A stretch of DNA of 64,000 nt from Epiperipatus broadwayi (GCA_028023455.1 JAQFVV010000354.1:434001-498000); one strand, 5' to 3'. Shown: positions 43,565-56,660, numbered from the stretch's first letter. Notes: a model not told the origin generated them from the letters alone. Made by a program: numbers and translations.

Positions 43565-43750
43565 CTTTTTTAGTTCCACTTCAGTATATTTTATAGAGCG
43601 CCCTCTATCATTAATAATTTCAGCATAAAATGGGATTTCATCTTTAACAATGTATCCAGTTTTTGGTACTGAAAGTCTGGCTAAATAATATTCTTTTCTA
43701 AAAAGAAAACAGCTGTAACCAGTCCTTTCATCCATGGCATAGGAAGGCTT
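43565..43750 (-). CDS. Arrestin-domain protein, exon 1 of 3 seen (start of C-domain)
   Basis: 186 bp, 62 codons, phase 0 at both ends. The acceptor is a T-rich tract ending TTTTTATAG (AG at plus 43751-43752); the donor is G|GTTTTTAC (plus 43557-43564). The peptide starts KPSYAMDERTGYSCFLF and contains YLARLSVPKTGYIVKDEIPF, then YAEIINDRGRSIKYTEVELK. This is the start of the arrestin C-domain: the Cys-containing strand, the GY-x-GE/DxIP turn and the AEI-N strand are typical of ARRDC proteins. The internal ATG is not a start: coding continues to the splice acceptor. N-domain exons are expected further right but were not found. Confidence 0.9.
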
Positions 43751-43879
43751 CTATAAAAACATAAATAAATAAAACATTTACAGCTTAAACACAAAATCCC
43801 TGCTATATTTTTAATATCATCATATACTTAATAAAGACTATAAGAAATCATTATTAATTATTTGCTAAGAGGTATGTCT

Positions 43880-44830
43880 CATGTCTCAAACCAGAATACA
43901 TCCTCTTTGTTTTTTTATTTCTTCCTATTTAATTTTTAAATACCAGAGCCAGTTTCATCTTTAAGATCAAAAGTTACTTTTCTTCTTCTATATCTTTCTT
44001 CATACTTTCTAAAATATCTTTTGCAATTCTTTTAAATTGATGCAAAACCCAATTCCTACTTTTTTTTAAAAAATTTTCTTCATCTACTCTTTTTATTATT
44101 TTTATATTTCTGCTACTATTTTACTAACATATCCTTAAATAACAATCAAATGGTTTATTGTTCAGGAGTCCATAAGGTGCTAGAACATCAAAAACAACAG
44201 GGGTAGGTCCATTCATGGACTTTAAGCTCCAGGATGTTAACTACCTTTTTATTATATTACTCAATTAAATTTTTTTATATCTCCCAAACATCTACAGTTC
44301 TAAAGTTTCCAAGATGTTGTTCTAAAAAGGTTCATCTATAAGTTTCATATAAAGCTATAATTTAAACAAAGCATTTAACACATCTCCTTTTATGACTTAA
44401 TTTCAATTCCCTCCAAAATAATTTTCCATTCTGATTCAAAGGTTGTTTAGGCATCATAATTCTCACCATAATTTTTTTATGATTATTTTTATCATCAGTA
44501 TATAACCTGTGTTACAAATCTCTATCTTATGTATACTCATAATTTTTATCACTTCATCTGCTTTCATTGTTTTATTATGATTAATATTTATTATCATTTC
44601 GAATATTCCATTGTCTTTATCAATCCTGATTAATTTTTTAATGAGCTCATTCTCATTACCAGCAAGAACTGGCCTATCATCAACAAAACTTATATAATTA
44701 ACTCTTCTCTGATATTAATTTCATTTTTATCAAAATAAAATTCACTTAATCTATTTAAATCAGTATTAAAGAAAAGAATATAAACAATTTTTTGGTTACA
44801 ATTCTTCCTACATTTATGTCTTCTACAATA
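43880..44830 (-). pseudogene. LINE reverse transcriptase fragment (degenerate)
   Basis: The minus strand reads RRVNYISFVDDRPVLAGNEN (about 44645-44705), an RT motif C with the two catalytic Asp residues, followed by a degraded GxxININHNKTMK motif D region and IEICNTGYILMIK. Broken downstream frames include DVLAPYGLLNNKPF and KRVDEENFLKKSRNW. Stops throughout. Probably CR1/RTE-like; not the same family as copies A-E. Confidence 0.6.
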
Positions 44831-45771
44831 TATATATATATATTGTACATAAGTGAAACTTCACTTGGCTCCAACAGGTGCCAGAGTTTATCTTAGGTTA
44901 ACTTTTTGTTTGAAATTTTCTGATTTTTTTAAAAAAATAATAATGATAAAAATAGAAGTTAATTAGTTAATGAATAGAATAGGATACTCTTATGTGGTAT
45001 TGTGATAATTATTAAATGATTATAGGATTGTGTAAATATTTCAATAGTATATGTTAATTAGTTTAATAAAAGATGTAAGATAGTAAGTTTACTTAAAGGG
45101 AATGTCAGAAATAGTCATGAATTGATGAATAATATTAAATGTATTTTAAAATAATGGTTGTTTTTTCATCCCTGGTGTTCACCTCGAGATGTTGCTATTT
45201 CTAGGTCAATTCTTAGAAATATACCATTTCACTGGCCTTCACCCAACAAAAGAGGATTATTTTCTACATTATAAATGCAGAAAAGAGTCCTCATGTTATG
45301 TTGGACGGAAAAGGCAGTGGTGGCAACAGAAGTCAACACAAAGAGACTTCTTTCTATGATAAAACACAGAAAGAGTTCCCAATGGCTGCCGGTTATGGAT
45401 TTTTTCTATGCTAAAAGCAAAGAGAAAGAAATGCCTTGATTGGCTGCCGTAGTAGTTGTTTTTGTTCATCATTTTCTCGTAATAGTAGAATATCTATTTT
45501 CTCTGTAGTTTCATGTGAGAGTGTGTGTATTTGAAGCAGTCATAGTTTTTTAAAATTTGATAAGACATTTATTTTTTTAATGTGTTGTAACTTACTTTAC
45601 TGTTGTAAGTTTAGTAATAATGTCCTGAAGATTCCATTATGAATGGGTAACCCTCAAAAATTGCTTTTAAGGGTGTGGAAGGGAAAAAATTTGAAGGATC
45701 ATGCAAAAAGTACTGTTTTCACGAGAATTCATCCGTGACCAGTTACTTTTGCTATATATATATATATATGC

Positions 45772-46250
45772 ACAAACAAAAACAACCCAGTGTCTAAGTA
45801 TTAGTAATTACTTGTCCAAAAAATAAAATTAGTCGGGTATTTTTTTTTTTGTTACATTTATTATTTCAAAATAAGATTAGTTTTTATATCTACACACTAA
45901 CAAAAACAACCCAGTTCCTGATTAATTACTGTCTTTAAAAAAAAAAAAAGCAAATTCAACAGGGTTTGATTTTTTTAATGGAGTATTTGAATTATGGTTT
46001 GTTTGTTTTTATATATACACAAGATTTACCAAAAAAAAAAAAAACACTTTCTGATTAATTACTGTCAAAAGAAACACACATTAGTCGGCTATCATTTTTA
46101 AATTTAGTATTTCAATAATGGTACCCTTTTTATATATCCAGAGTTAACAAAAACAACCCACTTTCGGATTCATTACTGCCCCCCCCCCCCAAAATAAGGA
46201 AAATGGAAATTAGTCAGGTATCATTTTTCAATTGAGTCTTTCAATGATGG
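45772..46250. repeat. Tandem array 1 (four units of about 125 bp)
   Basis: Unit starts at about 45774, 45899, 46027 and 46145. Homopolymer runs (A13, C12) mark unit junctions. Confidence 0.7.
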
Positions 46251-46339
46251 TCCTTACTAATAGTAGTCAGGTATCAATTCTAAATTGTAGTATATAAATT
46301 ACGTTACTTTTGATAGATTTAAAATTATGTCTTTCTTTT

Positions 46340-46812
46340 TTAATAAAATGATTGATTTACTCTTGACCAAAAATACCGTAACTTTTAAAAAAGACACACA
46401 TAAAGTCCCAAAAAATGAGAAAAAGCACCGTAACTTTAAAGACACACACAAACTCAAAAACAATCTAAGATTAATAAACATTGACTTATTACATCTTGCT
46501 TTTGAATCAAATTATTGATTTACTCTTGTAAAAAAAATACCATAACTTTAAAAAGACACACATAAAGTCCAAAAAAAAAAATCAAAAAAGCCCCATAACT
46601 TTAAAGACACACAAACTCAAAAACAAGATAAGATTAATAAACATTTACTTATTATGTCTTGCTTTTGAATAAAATTATTGATTTACTCTTGCAAAAAAAG
46701 ACCGTAACTTTAAAAAGACACACGTAAAGTCAAAAAAAAAAATAGAAAAACACTGTAACTTTAAAGACACACACACACAAACTCAAAAACAAGATAAGAT
46801 TAATAAACAGTT
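46340..46812. repeat. Tandem array 2 (three units of about 162 bp)
   Basis: Each unit has GATTTACTCTTG, CCGTAACTTTAAAAAGACAC, AACTTTAAAGACACAC and AGATTAATAAACA. Opposing open frames at 46299-46518 are produced by the repeats. Confidence 0.75.
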
Positions 46813-47015
46813 ATAAAATGAAAAAAACTAACATCATATAATAGTATTAGTTAGTAGAATATTTTATTACAAATCTAAGAAATCAGATCTTTTTAGATCA
46901 AATTGATCATTTAGATCCAGCCTGAAATCGTTATATGTATTTGTTTTTGATTAGCATCAATGCCATCCAGTAGCAAACACCAGGGATGAGAAAAAAACCA
47001 AAATAACTATTGTTT

Positions 47016-49785
47016 AATTCATTTTTAGTGTCTAAACAATAATAAATAGATATTGTAAATAAATTGGAATAAATAGTATTAAATTAGTTTAAAAATAAAT
47101 GGTAAGTTTTATTTAAAACAGTATAATAATATTTAAAAAGTGTAATTTAGAGTAGCAATTAAATTATAAAGTTATTTTGAATTTAATATTCAGTAATATT
47201 TTTATTTTGTAGTTTTAAAAATAATTTGTTAATTAGCAAGAGTTCATGTTTGTAGGTCATTCTCGTGTGTGAATGTATGTGCATGCATGGAAAATCATGT
47301 GAATTTAGGAATAAATAGTAATTGAATTCCAATATTGATTTAAAAACAAATGAATGAATAAAATTATAAAAATTCAATATTTAAAAGTTTGATAAATAAA
47401 ACTAGCTCTAATTTTTATATTTATTGCTATTTTACTTTATATAATATTACATAATAAAAGTTAATAATAAACTTTTGACTTTGCAGCTGTTAAGTCATGT
47501 GATTTTTGTATAGTTAGATCAGTTCCATCAGTAACCAATTTCACAGCTGTCTGTCAAAAATGTTCAAGTTTAATTTAAAAACAATTGGTATTGTATGAAT
47601 AATTAACATAAAATAATTGAGGGAGGTGTGAAATTATCAGATATAAATAGGGGTCCAAGATTCATTTGGTTGTTGCTGTGTTGCTTGTTTTGTTGCAGTG
47701 TGTGGCTGAATCCTGAACTTCTCTTTTCTTTAATAAAAAAAGTTGTAATTTTCTTTAAAAATTTATTATTTGTTAAAAAGTAAAAGTATGTTTTTAAAAC
47801 GATTATTTTAAATTGCTTTACTGTCATGGAAGGCTAAAAAAAAGGTAACTATTTTCTGATATCCACTTTCAGTTAGAATATGAAACTATAGTGACAAAAT
47901 GTGAGGAAGTTTCACATCTCTCATCTTATTTACGTATTATCTATTATTATTTATTTATTGGAAAGTGAAATTAAAATACAAACCATTAATTATTTATATG
48001 GCTAAATACTTTGTTGTACTGAACTATTTTAGCTAGAGGATACTCAATATTTATCCAATTAAATTAAAATATACACGTGAGGAAAAATTGAAAGACATTC
48101 ATATTTTAAATGCATTATAGTGAAAAATGTGTCAGTTTCCTCGCAATTATAATTGACTTTAAATTTGATAATCCATATTGAAACCTGATATCTACATTGA
48201 AAGTTGCTCTTACTATAATAATAATGCTTATTTCTAAAATAAATTTAGAAAAGAAAAATATACTATGCTAAGTTAAAGAAGAATGAACTCTATCTGCTAA
48301 GCATTTTGTAATTGGAAATTGACTTTTCCTAATGTCAAATTTTAAAATTTATTGAATAAGAAATAGTAATTATCTAATACTAAAAAGAGTTGGACAAAAT
48401 ATTTTAAGCTACAACTAATTAAGTATGAATTTATAAATGATAATGAACTAAAAGTTATTACTTATACCTTGACCTGAATGGAAATAATTTGTTTTAGCTA
48501 AATGCAAACAGATGAAAATATGTACTTTAAAATAATAATTCTCGTTTTATGCTCAGCCGTGGAAAGAGGAAGTTATTTGGAAATAAATTTTCAAAATAAA
48601 CTACAATTATTAATGAACTTGTATATGTTAAATACATAATAAATTGTTATATTTGCCATTACTTATGAATAACTTTGTGACAGTTAGTCCTAGTTCATAA
48701 ACAGAGGAACATTTTTAACTGTAAAAGAATTCTACTCTTGTGTTTGAAAGAGTAAAAGGAAATTTGTTTGAAAAACCGATCTTGAAATATTATATATATA
48801 AAAAAAGCTTGCCTAAAAGTGAATGATGAAATTGAAATAAAGCTATATATTATGATGCGTTTGAACCCAGGATTCTATAAAATGTACTCAGCTGAAGAAT
48901 TTATTTTTCCAATGCCGGACTATTCTTATTGTTTTAATATTTAGAATTATCTTTAAAGAAAGAAAGTAAAAATATTTTTAAAGAACTATTGAACATTTTC
49001 ATTTTGGAAATCATTGCCATGTTTCTAAATGTTTTGACTGAAGCTTCGAATATGGATAAATTAACCTTAATAAATTATCTACATATCTTAAATGGAAAAA
49101 TCATTACGGAACTGAACTATGAACTTGAGTTACTATATTATTATTATTTTTTATTGTCTGTTTTATTGGTTTAAAAAAAAACAAAAAAAATATTTATGCT
49201 ATATATTTTGTGTAACACTATTTGCATAAATATTCCAGGTAAACTAGGATTATAATTTTAAAGCATAATAGGTTTATTAGAATGAGCAAATATTTTGCTA
49301 TTCTCAGGTAAATTTTATTATTATATTTAATAAGTGTTTCACAAGTTAGTTTCTATTTGATAATTTCATTTACAGAGAATTAAATATCGCAATCTTAGTT
49401 TAATATATGTGGGATGTTTCACTGTTTATATTTTAAACCAGCCAAAGAAGTTTATCAGAGAGTATCCATTCATTTGTTTTATGAATGCTATATTAATAAT
49501 AACTGTAAATATTTTTTTATGTGCATCAGGAAATAAATATTCTCGCATTTAATTTGCAATCTTTTAAAAGTCCACTAGTCACTATATTTTTTAGTATTGA
49601 ATATTTTATTATGTATGCATTGTGCCTTGCCTAGAATTTTATATGCATTTAATTTTAAAGTATTTCTCATAATAGTCCTTTGACACAGTTTTTGCTTTGT
49701 TGGTTCTTACATTGAATATACGTTTTTGTATTTTAAACTTCTTAGGAATAACTTAGTTAATTCAGGTGAAGTCTATATCTTGTTA
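47016..49785. other. AT-rich DNA, no gene seen
   Basis: Short open frames (47183-47377, 47603-47827, 48989-49174) lack motifs, and their codons mirror the local A+T bias. No repeat family of this window recurs here. Confidence 0.4.
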
Positions 49786-50130
49786 TTAGTTAGTATTTGT
49801 TTGCCTCATAGAGTTAGGCTTAGTTAATAATTTTGAGTATGCTTTATGGAGTAGACAAGGTCCTCCATCCTTATTGTATTGTATTTCCATGAATTGATAG
49901 TGCCCATAGAGGGTTATTGTCTTGTATTTTTCAGTGATGATCACATTTACAAGCCTTGGAATCCCATGAGAGAGGATCATGCTTTCCTGGTGCATCTTTC
50001 CTGTTCTTGATGCACTGTAGACAAGGTCCAGGCATTTCAGTTTCTGCCTCAAAGTTAGGTATTTTTGAAAACCACCATATTCTTTTTCAGCTCTGAGGAG
50101 CCCATATGTTCTTATATTTTGACCTATCAT
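49786..50130 (-). CDS. Unrecognised open frame, 114 aa
   Basis: The frame is more mixed in composition than its AT-rich surroundings: it starts MIGQNIRTYGLLRAEKEYGG and contains LRQKLKCLDLVYSASRTGKM, then LYGHYQFMEIQYNKDGGPC. In-frame sequence upstream of the Met (reading SPTMVELALSHHE before a stop) is also protein-like. No domain recognised. It may be a fragment of an old transposon or an exon of an unknown gene; no splice-site pair decides this. Confidence 0.25.
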   Translation of the reverse strand: MIGQNIRTYGLLRAEKEYGGFQKYLTLRQKLKCLDLVYSASRTGKMHQESMILSHGIPRLVNVIITEKYKTITLYGHYQFMEIQYNKDGGPCLLHKAYSKLLTKPNSMRQTNTN

Positions 50131-52155
50131 TCATGATGACTTAATGCTAATTCCACCATGGTAGGTGATGTTGCATTTGTTTTTAGATTAGTAATGACAA
50201 GATATGCTTGTTTGAGGAACTTTGTTTTTTTCAGGTAGTGATAGCTATTTTAATGCTTATGGGTATATCAATGTTTGAAAATGTGTTGATATGATAGTTT
50301 TATCATCCACAAGCTAACCAACAGTAAGTTTTATTTATTTTAAAGTATGTTAAATTATGGATATAGTATAAGTGGCAATTCACACATACTAATTTTAATA
50401 TTTTCATCCAGAGTTTCACCCCTGGATTTGTAAGTCTGTTACATTTTTTAATTTTAAAACATTGAGGGTAATAGTTTTATGTGAACTAAATTTATTTAAA
50501 AGTGTATAACTGATCTCTGATGAGTGAATGCCCCATGTATCTAAATTAAGTTAATTTTAAAAATGAGTTTAGTCTGATTTAAATATATCACTAGCTATAA
50601 TATTAGTTATGTCAGTATAACTAGTGGTAGTTCTTCAAAAATATGCTGAATATGCTTTTTCAGCTTGGCGTTTGTTAAGCTTGGGGTTTTAAATGCAAAC
50701 CTAGTTGTGTTATTCTGATTGCTAGATAACACCATAGTGTTATAAATTATTCCAATTAAAAGTAGAATCGTGTTTATTAAATTCAGACATTGTAAGTAAA
50801 GTTTAAAGATTTTGAAATGTTTAATTGTTTAAAAGAGATTAAAATTTAGTATTGAATAGCCTTTGCCTGCTATTATGTGTTATTATTATTTTATTAGCTT
50901 ATTTGTTAGAATAAACCATTTAAAAAAGTTTATTAGGGATACTCAATACAGTAACTAGAGAAATTGTGTATTATTGTAAACTAAATAAAGTTTTAAAAAG
51001 TCAAAATACTTGCAATAGATTCCAGCGCTAGATTGGCAATGCCTGTAATCCATTTGAATTGTAAATATTTCTTATTTTTTTCTCAATAAACCAAATTATT
51101 ATTATTTCAAAAGTTTTGTTTCTGTTTGTTTTACTTTTATGTGAAAATATTATTGTCTTGGGTTCCAAGTTCACAAAATTTTGAGTTTCCAAAGTTTATT
51201 AAATCTTCAATTCAAAAGTTCACAAATACATCATAAAGTTTATTAAGTATATTTTGATACTGGTTTTAAAATATAAAGCCATGCTAAATTAATTGATTCT
51301 CAGATTGAATCACAATAACAGATAATTACATTATATCAGATACTTAATTAAATGCTTATTTAAAAGTGTATATTTAAATTATCAGTATATCTTCTCAGAC
51401 TGAAGATTATGCAATATGAGATTAAGAATATAAGTGCTTCAGAAGTATGTTTATTATTTACTATTATTTTAAAAGCTGCACATTGTCTATTATCATCTTA
51501 AATCTTATATGTCCAAAGAATTATAATCCATATGCATTTAAGTCTTAAGTAGGTTGTCTGTGAGTATGGAAAAAGGCATAAAAAGTACCCTTGTCCTTTT
51601 CTTCATTCGAGTAATGTTTTTGATAATAGGCCATTATTAATTTAAATTTAAATTGATTTATTAAATTTTTGATTAATATTTGTTTTGTTTAATATTCCAT
51701 GATATAACCATAAGGTAGTTAGTTATTCTATGGTTGTCCAAGATATTACTCATTGGTTTATTAATCCCAGCAATTCTTTAATAGGCAACTTAATTTAAAC
51801 TTTTATTTTTGCACAAGAGTTTAGTTTTTTTTTTTTTTAGAATCCCTGAGATTGTTTACTCTTGTTGCATTGTTAGTTATAATTTAGTAAGATAATCTTT
51901 CCCAATCAAAGTATCATTTATTCTTATTCAGAGTGTATGATCTGATGGTAGGCTGATTCAAATAACTATAAATTAATGATTTAAACTATCTTATTTAATG
52001 GTAGATTATTAATATGCCATAATAGTTATATCTGCATTAGTATTGGATTTGGTCTCTATCCGATTATACATCTCTGGATCATCATCTCTTTTCTTAAATT
52101 TACTGTAACCCCACTGAGCTGAGTCATTAAGAGTCTCTCTACTAAGTATGATTTT
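50131..52155. other. AT-rich DNA, no gene seen
   Basis: No recognised feature. Confidence 0.4.
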
Positions 52156-52675
52156 ATTCGATTTCATTCTCTCTTCTCTATTTCCTCTTCTACATCTTCA
52201 TAATCATTTCTTCTTTTCTTCTCCTTCCATCTCATAATTATTTCTTCTCCATCTTTTCTTCTCCATTTCCTCTTCCATCTTCTCTTCTAAACTTTTTTCT
52301 CTCTCTTTCATTTTCCTCTTCTATCTTTTCTTCTTCCATCTTTTCATCATCCCATCTTCTTCATCATCTTAATTTCCTTTTCATTCTAATACTCTTCCCT
52401 CTTCTCTTCATCATCATTTCCTTTCCATCTTCTCCTCCATTATTTAATCATCCTCTCTACTAAATATATTTTACCATCTCTCTCTCCTATTATCATCTTT
52501 CTTTCTAATCCTATTCCTAGTTTACCATATTTTTCTCTCTCTCATTTCTCATCTCAGTATCATCATCAAATTTCATCATATCTCTTCCATTATCATTTTT
52601 CTTTCTCTCTTTTCCTACAAATTTCTGAATCTTTTCTTTCTTTCCTTTTCCTTCTTCCCCCCCTCTTTATTTTAA
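52156..52675. repeat. Pyrimidine-rich tract (CT/TTC), about 500 bp
   Basis: Almost only C and T on the plus strand, with scattered ATC: TCTTCTCC, CATCTTC and TTTCTTTC motifs recur without a fixed period. It ends at a (TA)n run (52684-52709). A decayed minisatellite; could form triplex or H-DNA. Confidence 0.7.
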
Positions 52676-52678
52676 AGG

Positions 52679-52709
<31 letters not shown>

Positions 52710-54279
52710 TTATGTGCCATACAGAGTATTAGTAATATTTAGCCAAGTGCACTTTCGATACTGTGCATCACACCTACAGCGGCTTAACTAAAACAGCCAG
52801 TTAATATTCCAAAGAATGCACTGGAATATTAATTGGTTAGTTTAATTAAGTTGCCATGAATCTATATTAAGTGATCAGTTTGGTTAAGTGATTATGAGCG
52901 TGGAACCAAAAACATGCTCTGTTTAATATTATCATTGAATTGTCCCACTTGCTATGATATATAAATGTATGTGTGTAAATAATTTATATTATAACCAGAA
53001 TTATTGATTTATATATATGTTGAATTAAAATTTTTTATGGATTATTATAAAGAATAAAAATAAGGGATTATTTTGTAAACAGAGGTAACTTTTGCCTTTT
53101 GATATTGTTAAGAAACTATCAATTACTATGAATTAAAAATTTCCAGAGTCTAAACATGTTTCTTAATTAATTTATAATAGCTATTTTATTGAGGTATTTT
53201 TTTTAAATTGAAGTATGCTAAAATAGTTGCCCTGATTCCAGACCTTTACATTTGCTGAATCAATTATTCAGTATTTATGAATACCAAATTATTATAATTT
53301 GACTTTCAAGTGTCAAACTTTTTCTATTCACAATTTTATCACCAATCATTTTAGATAAATAAATTAATAATTATTATGAATCATGTATTATATCTAGACA
53401 TTATCAAATCATTTTTAGAGCAAATAACATCTTTAAACCTTAATTAAATATTAATATATCTATTTTTTACTTAAACCAAAAGCACGTGGAATAGTTAATG
53501 TGTGAAATGTTTTGGTTAAAACAATTCCTCCAACATACATTTTTTAAACATATAAAGTCATCTGAAAAAATCAAATGATTCCATGATGCATTTCAAACTG
53601 AAATAAACACTTCAATTGACCCAAATTATAGTCTCTTGCACACATCTTCATCACTGTTCATTTTTATCAATATGAATATTCTATGCATTTTATAAAGAAA
53701 ATTTTAAAAATGTGTGATTACTTTTTCATTTGATTAATTTGTATTTTGTTGTTATGTGGATTACAGTTCCATCTATAATAGAGCATAAGTTATATATTAC
53801 CATTTTTTAATGTTATATTAAAAATAAAGTATACACAGGATTTCCCAATGAAAAGATAACTGGTTTCCTCTCCATGTTGCATCAAGTGCCATTTCTGAAG
53901 CAATATGTGTTACACAGTGCCATACTTTATCTATCCATCACAAATGTTTTAAAGTGATTGCATTTATAGATCATAAGTCATGCCATGAACTGTTACAGAG
54001 CATGGGGAACAGTACAATATCATGATATTTTGTTTTAAATTAGGCAAATTGTTGCTAAAGCATTTGAAATGATTTTATCTATGCAGGTTAGTGAAGCCAT
54101 GAGTCATAGGAATATTTTCAAGTGATTTGCAAGATTTCATGATCACCATAAATGCACTGAAGATGGCAATAAGTGCATTGAAGACTGTCCATGAAGATGT
54201 CATAAATACTACCATAGTTCACATCATAATATGTGATCTAGATATAGTAATACCTTTACCTTTTTGTAAAGAACAGCTA
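52710..54279. other. AT-rich DNA, small palindrome near 52820
   Basis: CCAGTTAATATTCCAAAG and CTGGAATATTAATTGG form a hairpin at about 52797-52840. Otherwise nothing recognised. Confidence 0.4.
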
Positions 54280-54400
54280 CATTATGTCACTATGTAACAG
54301 GTGTTATTAAAACAGGCAAAACTCTCTATACGTATTGCCACTCAGTGCAAGAAATGGTGATCACATGATATGTAACATGTGTTGACTCAGAGATGTTACT
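54280..54400 (+). repeat. Repeat B terminal fragment
   Basis: AAAACAGGCAAAACTCTCTA and TATTGCCACTCAG match the repeat B end. The sequence then jumps to GTGATCACATGAT, the outer part of the inverted end. Confidence 0.5.
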
Positions 54401-54929
54401 GTCAATAGTTTGAAAAAAAGTCATGTTTACACTGATACAGCCTATGTATTCAGTAGATTTCATATTTCCATGCACTCACACATATACAAATATATATTTC
54501 TTCAAATAATATATTTTCAAGTTACTTTCTTAAACATAAATTATAAGTGAAAAAAAATGTGTTTAAATGATATCAAGTTGCAATTCATCATTAACCTCAT
54601 ATGGTCAATACTGAATATCTCAATGCCCATTGGTATTGGTTTCTATTTATCTAATAATATCATATTGCAGGCATCAACTTAATAGCATGCATTCTTGAAG
54701 GGTAAATGTCATCTTCAACAATATGACTATTAATCACTACTATTCATTTTTGAAGGTTGGCAGTGATTAATCCTTTGATTGATAATTTCTTAGCTTTTCT
54801 CTGGTGATAATTTGAGTTATTATTCAACATTTGATTTTAGTATTAACTCTTTCTTCTCTATTACAATTACAAAATTTGTAATCTGATTTGTTAGAAGTAT
54901 AAATTTATAAATGAAACATCAGCAGAGAG

Positions 54930-55170
54930 GGAAACGATTTGAGAAGAAAGATAAAAGAGGCCTGCTTTATCGCAATAGACAGCAACGCCATTAACAGAAA
55001 GGAAACGTGTTATTCTATATCCAGGAAATGGAATATTTGAATTTTGCTTAGATTTGCATAACATTAGACAATCTGTTACTTCACAAAGAGCTATAATGTG
55101 ACTCTCGAAAGGCTCAGCCTATGTTTTAATAAGATATCAAATATTAGCTTTGTGTTTATGCGTTTGTAGC
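54930..55170. repeat. Possible diverged PLE 5' UTR fragment
   Basis: Ordered short matches to the PLE arm at 9475-9600 (AACAGAAAGGAAACGTG with AACAGAAGAGAGGCCTG, TATTCTATATCCAGGAAATG with TATTCCATATCTCGTAAATG, and a TTTGCATA segment). Weak. Confidence 0.3.
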
Positions 55171-55727
55171 GCTACCAAACTTGCAAAGTTTAAAATTAAA
55201 TTGATAAACATTTTTATAAATATATTAAATAACCTCAATTTTGTCCCATATTCTTTTAAAGATACAATAACAGACAGATGACTCCAAGATGCACTTCATG
55301 CATTACTATATTTATCTAAAGTGGATGGTGTCAAAGATGTGGGTTGAATTAGTTTGATACTCGTAATTCAAAATGTAATTATCATAAAAGCTGTACGTGA
55401 ACTTTGTAAATATAAAAAATAATAAATAAACTGAATTACATATTTAAAACACCTTTTTTCTGCTAGGGTGATTATAGCAAAGCTGATAAGAAATAAATTA
55501 ACAAAATCTTGGTTAATTGATCTTCATTTTATGAGCTGACAAAATAATCTCATGAAATTTTGTTTTAAACTTTAAAATTGCAATTATAATTATCAAAATA
55601 TCACAAAAGATCTGCAAAATGACATTTGACAAAGCACTTAGGGTCATAATTTTTTTTTAACGTTACTATAAAATTCTTAACTTTTATTTTTAAAAAATAA
55701 AAAATATATGACTAAAATCGAAGTATG
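55171..55727. other. AT-rich DNA, no gene seen
   Basis: No recognised feature. Confidence 0.4.
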
Positions 55728-56045
55728 ATGATGCTGATCATCATCAACCATCATCAATCCACTGCAGGATGAAGGTGCTTCCAAGTTCAATCCATCTTCT
55801 CCGATCTTTACCTTCTCTTCTCCACATCACCCTGCACACTTTCTTATTTCATCCATCCATCTCACATGTGGTCTCTTTCTGGGTCTTTTACAATCTCTTG
55901 GAATCCAGTTTAAAATTTCAATTGTCCATCTATTATCATCTCTTCTAGAAATATGTCCAGCCCAACTCCACGTCAGTCTTTTCATTTTTTCAATGAGGTC
56001 AGTAACACCTGTTTATTCTCTTACCCATATATTGCATTTTCGATA
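55728..56045 (-). mobile_element. RTE-type LINE copy E (3' fragment)
   Basis: The last 300 or so bp of the family, starting at an (ATC)n-like tail at 55728-55755 and breaking off at 56045. It differs from copies A/B by a modest number of substitutions. Confidence 0.8.
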
Positions 56046-56520
56046 TGTTTATATGTATGTTTTATGGAAATGATTACAAATATTTCAATAAATTATGGAA
56101 AATATATATTTTTAATCTTATTTTTTAGGACAATAAAAAGATAGTTCTGAAACCTAAGAACAAAAATCTAAACAATCAACAATGATCTAGGGGTTTGTTG
56201 ATATGTTTGTAGTATTTTCTCTACAAAACAATGATATCATCATATTTTTTATATTTAATTTACATTATAATTGAGTTTGTAGAAGACGGTGAAGAAAAGC
56301 TGAGGAGAAATCAGTGCCCTCTCCAAATAAAACGTTTTATTTATATTAGTTGAAAAAATAAATGACTATTTTATTTACTAATTTCTATTAGTTGACATAT
56401 CTAAAAATCTAGATTTACTGGAATTTAGTAAAAAGGGAAATTAATGAAAATACATTCTAACAATAAAATAATGCTCTAAGTTTGACAATATTAGAAAAAG
56501 TTATTACCGTTAATAAGAAT
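56046..56520. other. AT-rich DNA, no gene seen
   Basis: No recognised feature. Confidence 0.4.
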
Positions 56521-56524
56521 ATTA

Positions 56525-56660
56525 TATGATTTTATGCATAAACCTATTTGCATTTATTGACTACTCAGACTTGTGCTAGATGGCACTACTGTAGGGAGAA
56601 TGTTGGCTGGGTTATAACAGCTTGTGTAAGCACAGGGAATGGTAATCTTGTGATGTTTAG
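56525..56660 (+). repeat. Repeat B 3' end fragment
   Basis: TTTATGCATAAACCTATTTG and GATGGCACTACTGTAGGGAG match the 3' end of repeat B. The following AGCACAGGGAATGGTAATCT matches its outer terminal repeat. Confidence 0.55.

Larger units (their letters stand above)
45150..47015. mobile_element. Element with inverted ends and two tandem-repeat arrays
   Basis: Inverted ends: TTTTTCATCCCTGGTGTTC at about 45160-45180 and CAAACACCAGGGATGAGAA at 46974-46992, with weaker similarity outward to TAACTATTG-type sequence. Inside is one array of four units of about 120-128 bp (45772-46250, each with AACAAAAACAACCCA-like starts) and one of three units of about 162 bp (46340-46810, each with CCGTAACTTTAAAAAGACAC). 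A GC-richer block is at 45170-45440. No transposase. Could be a non-autonomous DNA transposon. Confidence 0.4.

Noticed and set aside
46340-46812. CRISPR array
   Set aside because: Repeats are long (about 162 bp), contiguous and diverged, with no short spacers; the DNA is metazoan.
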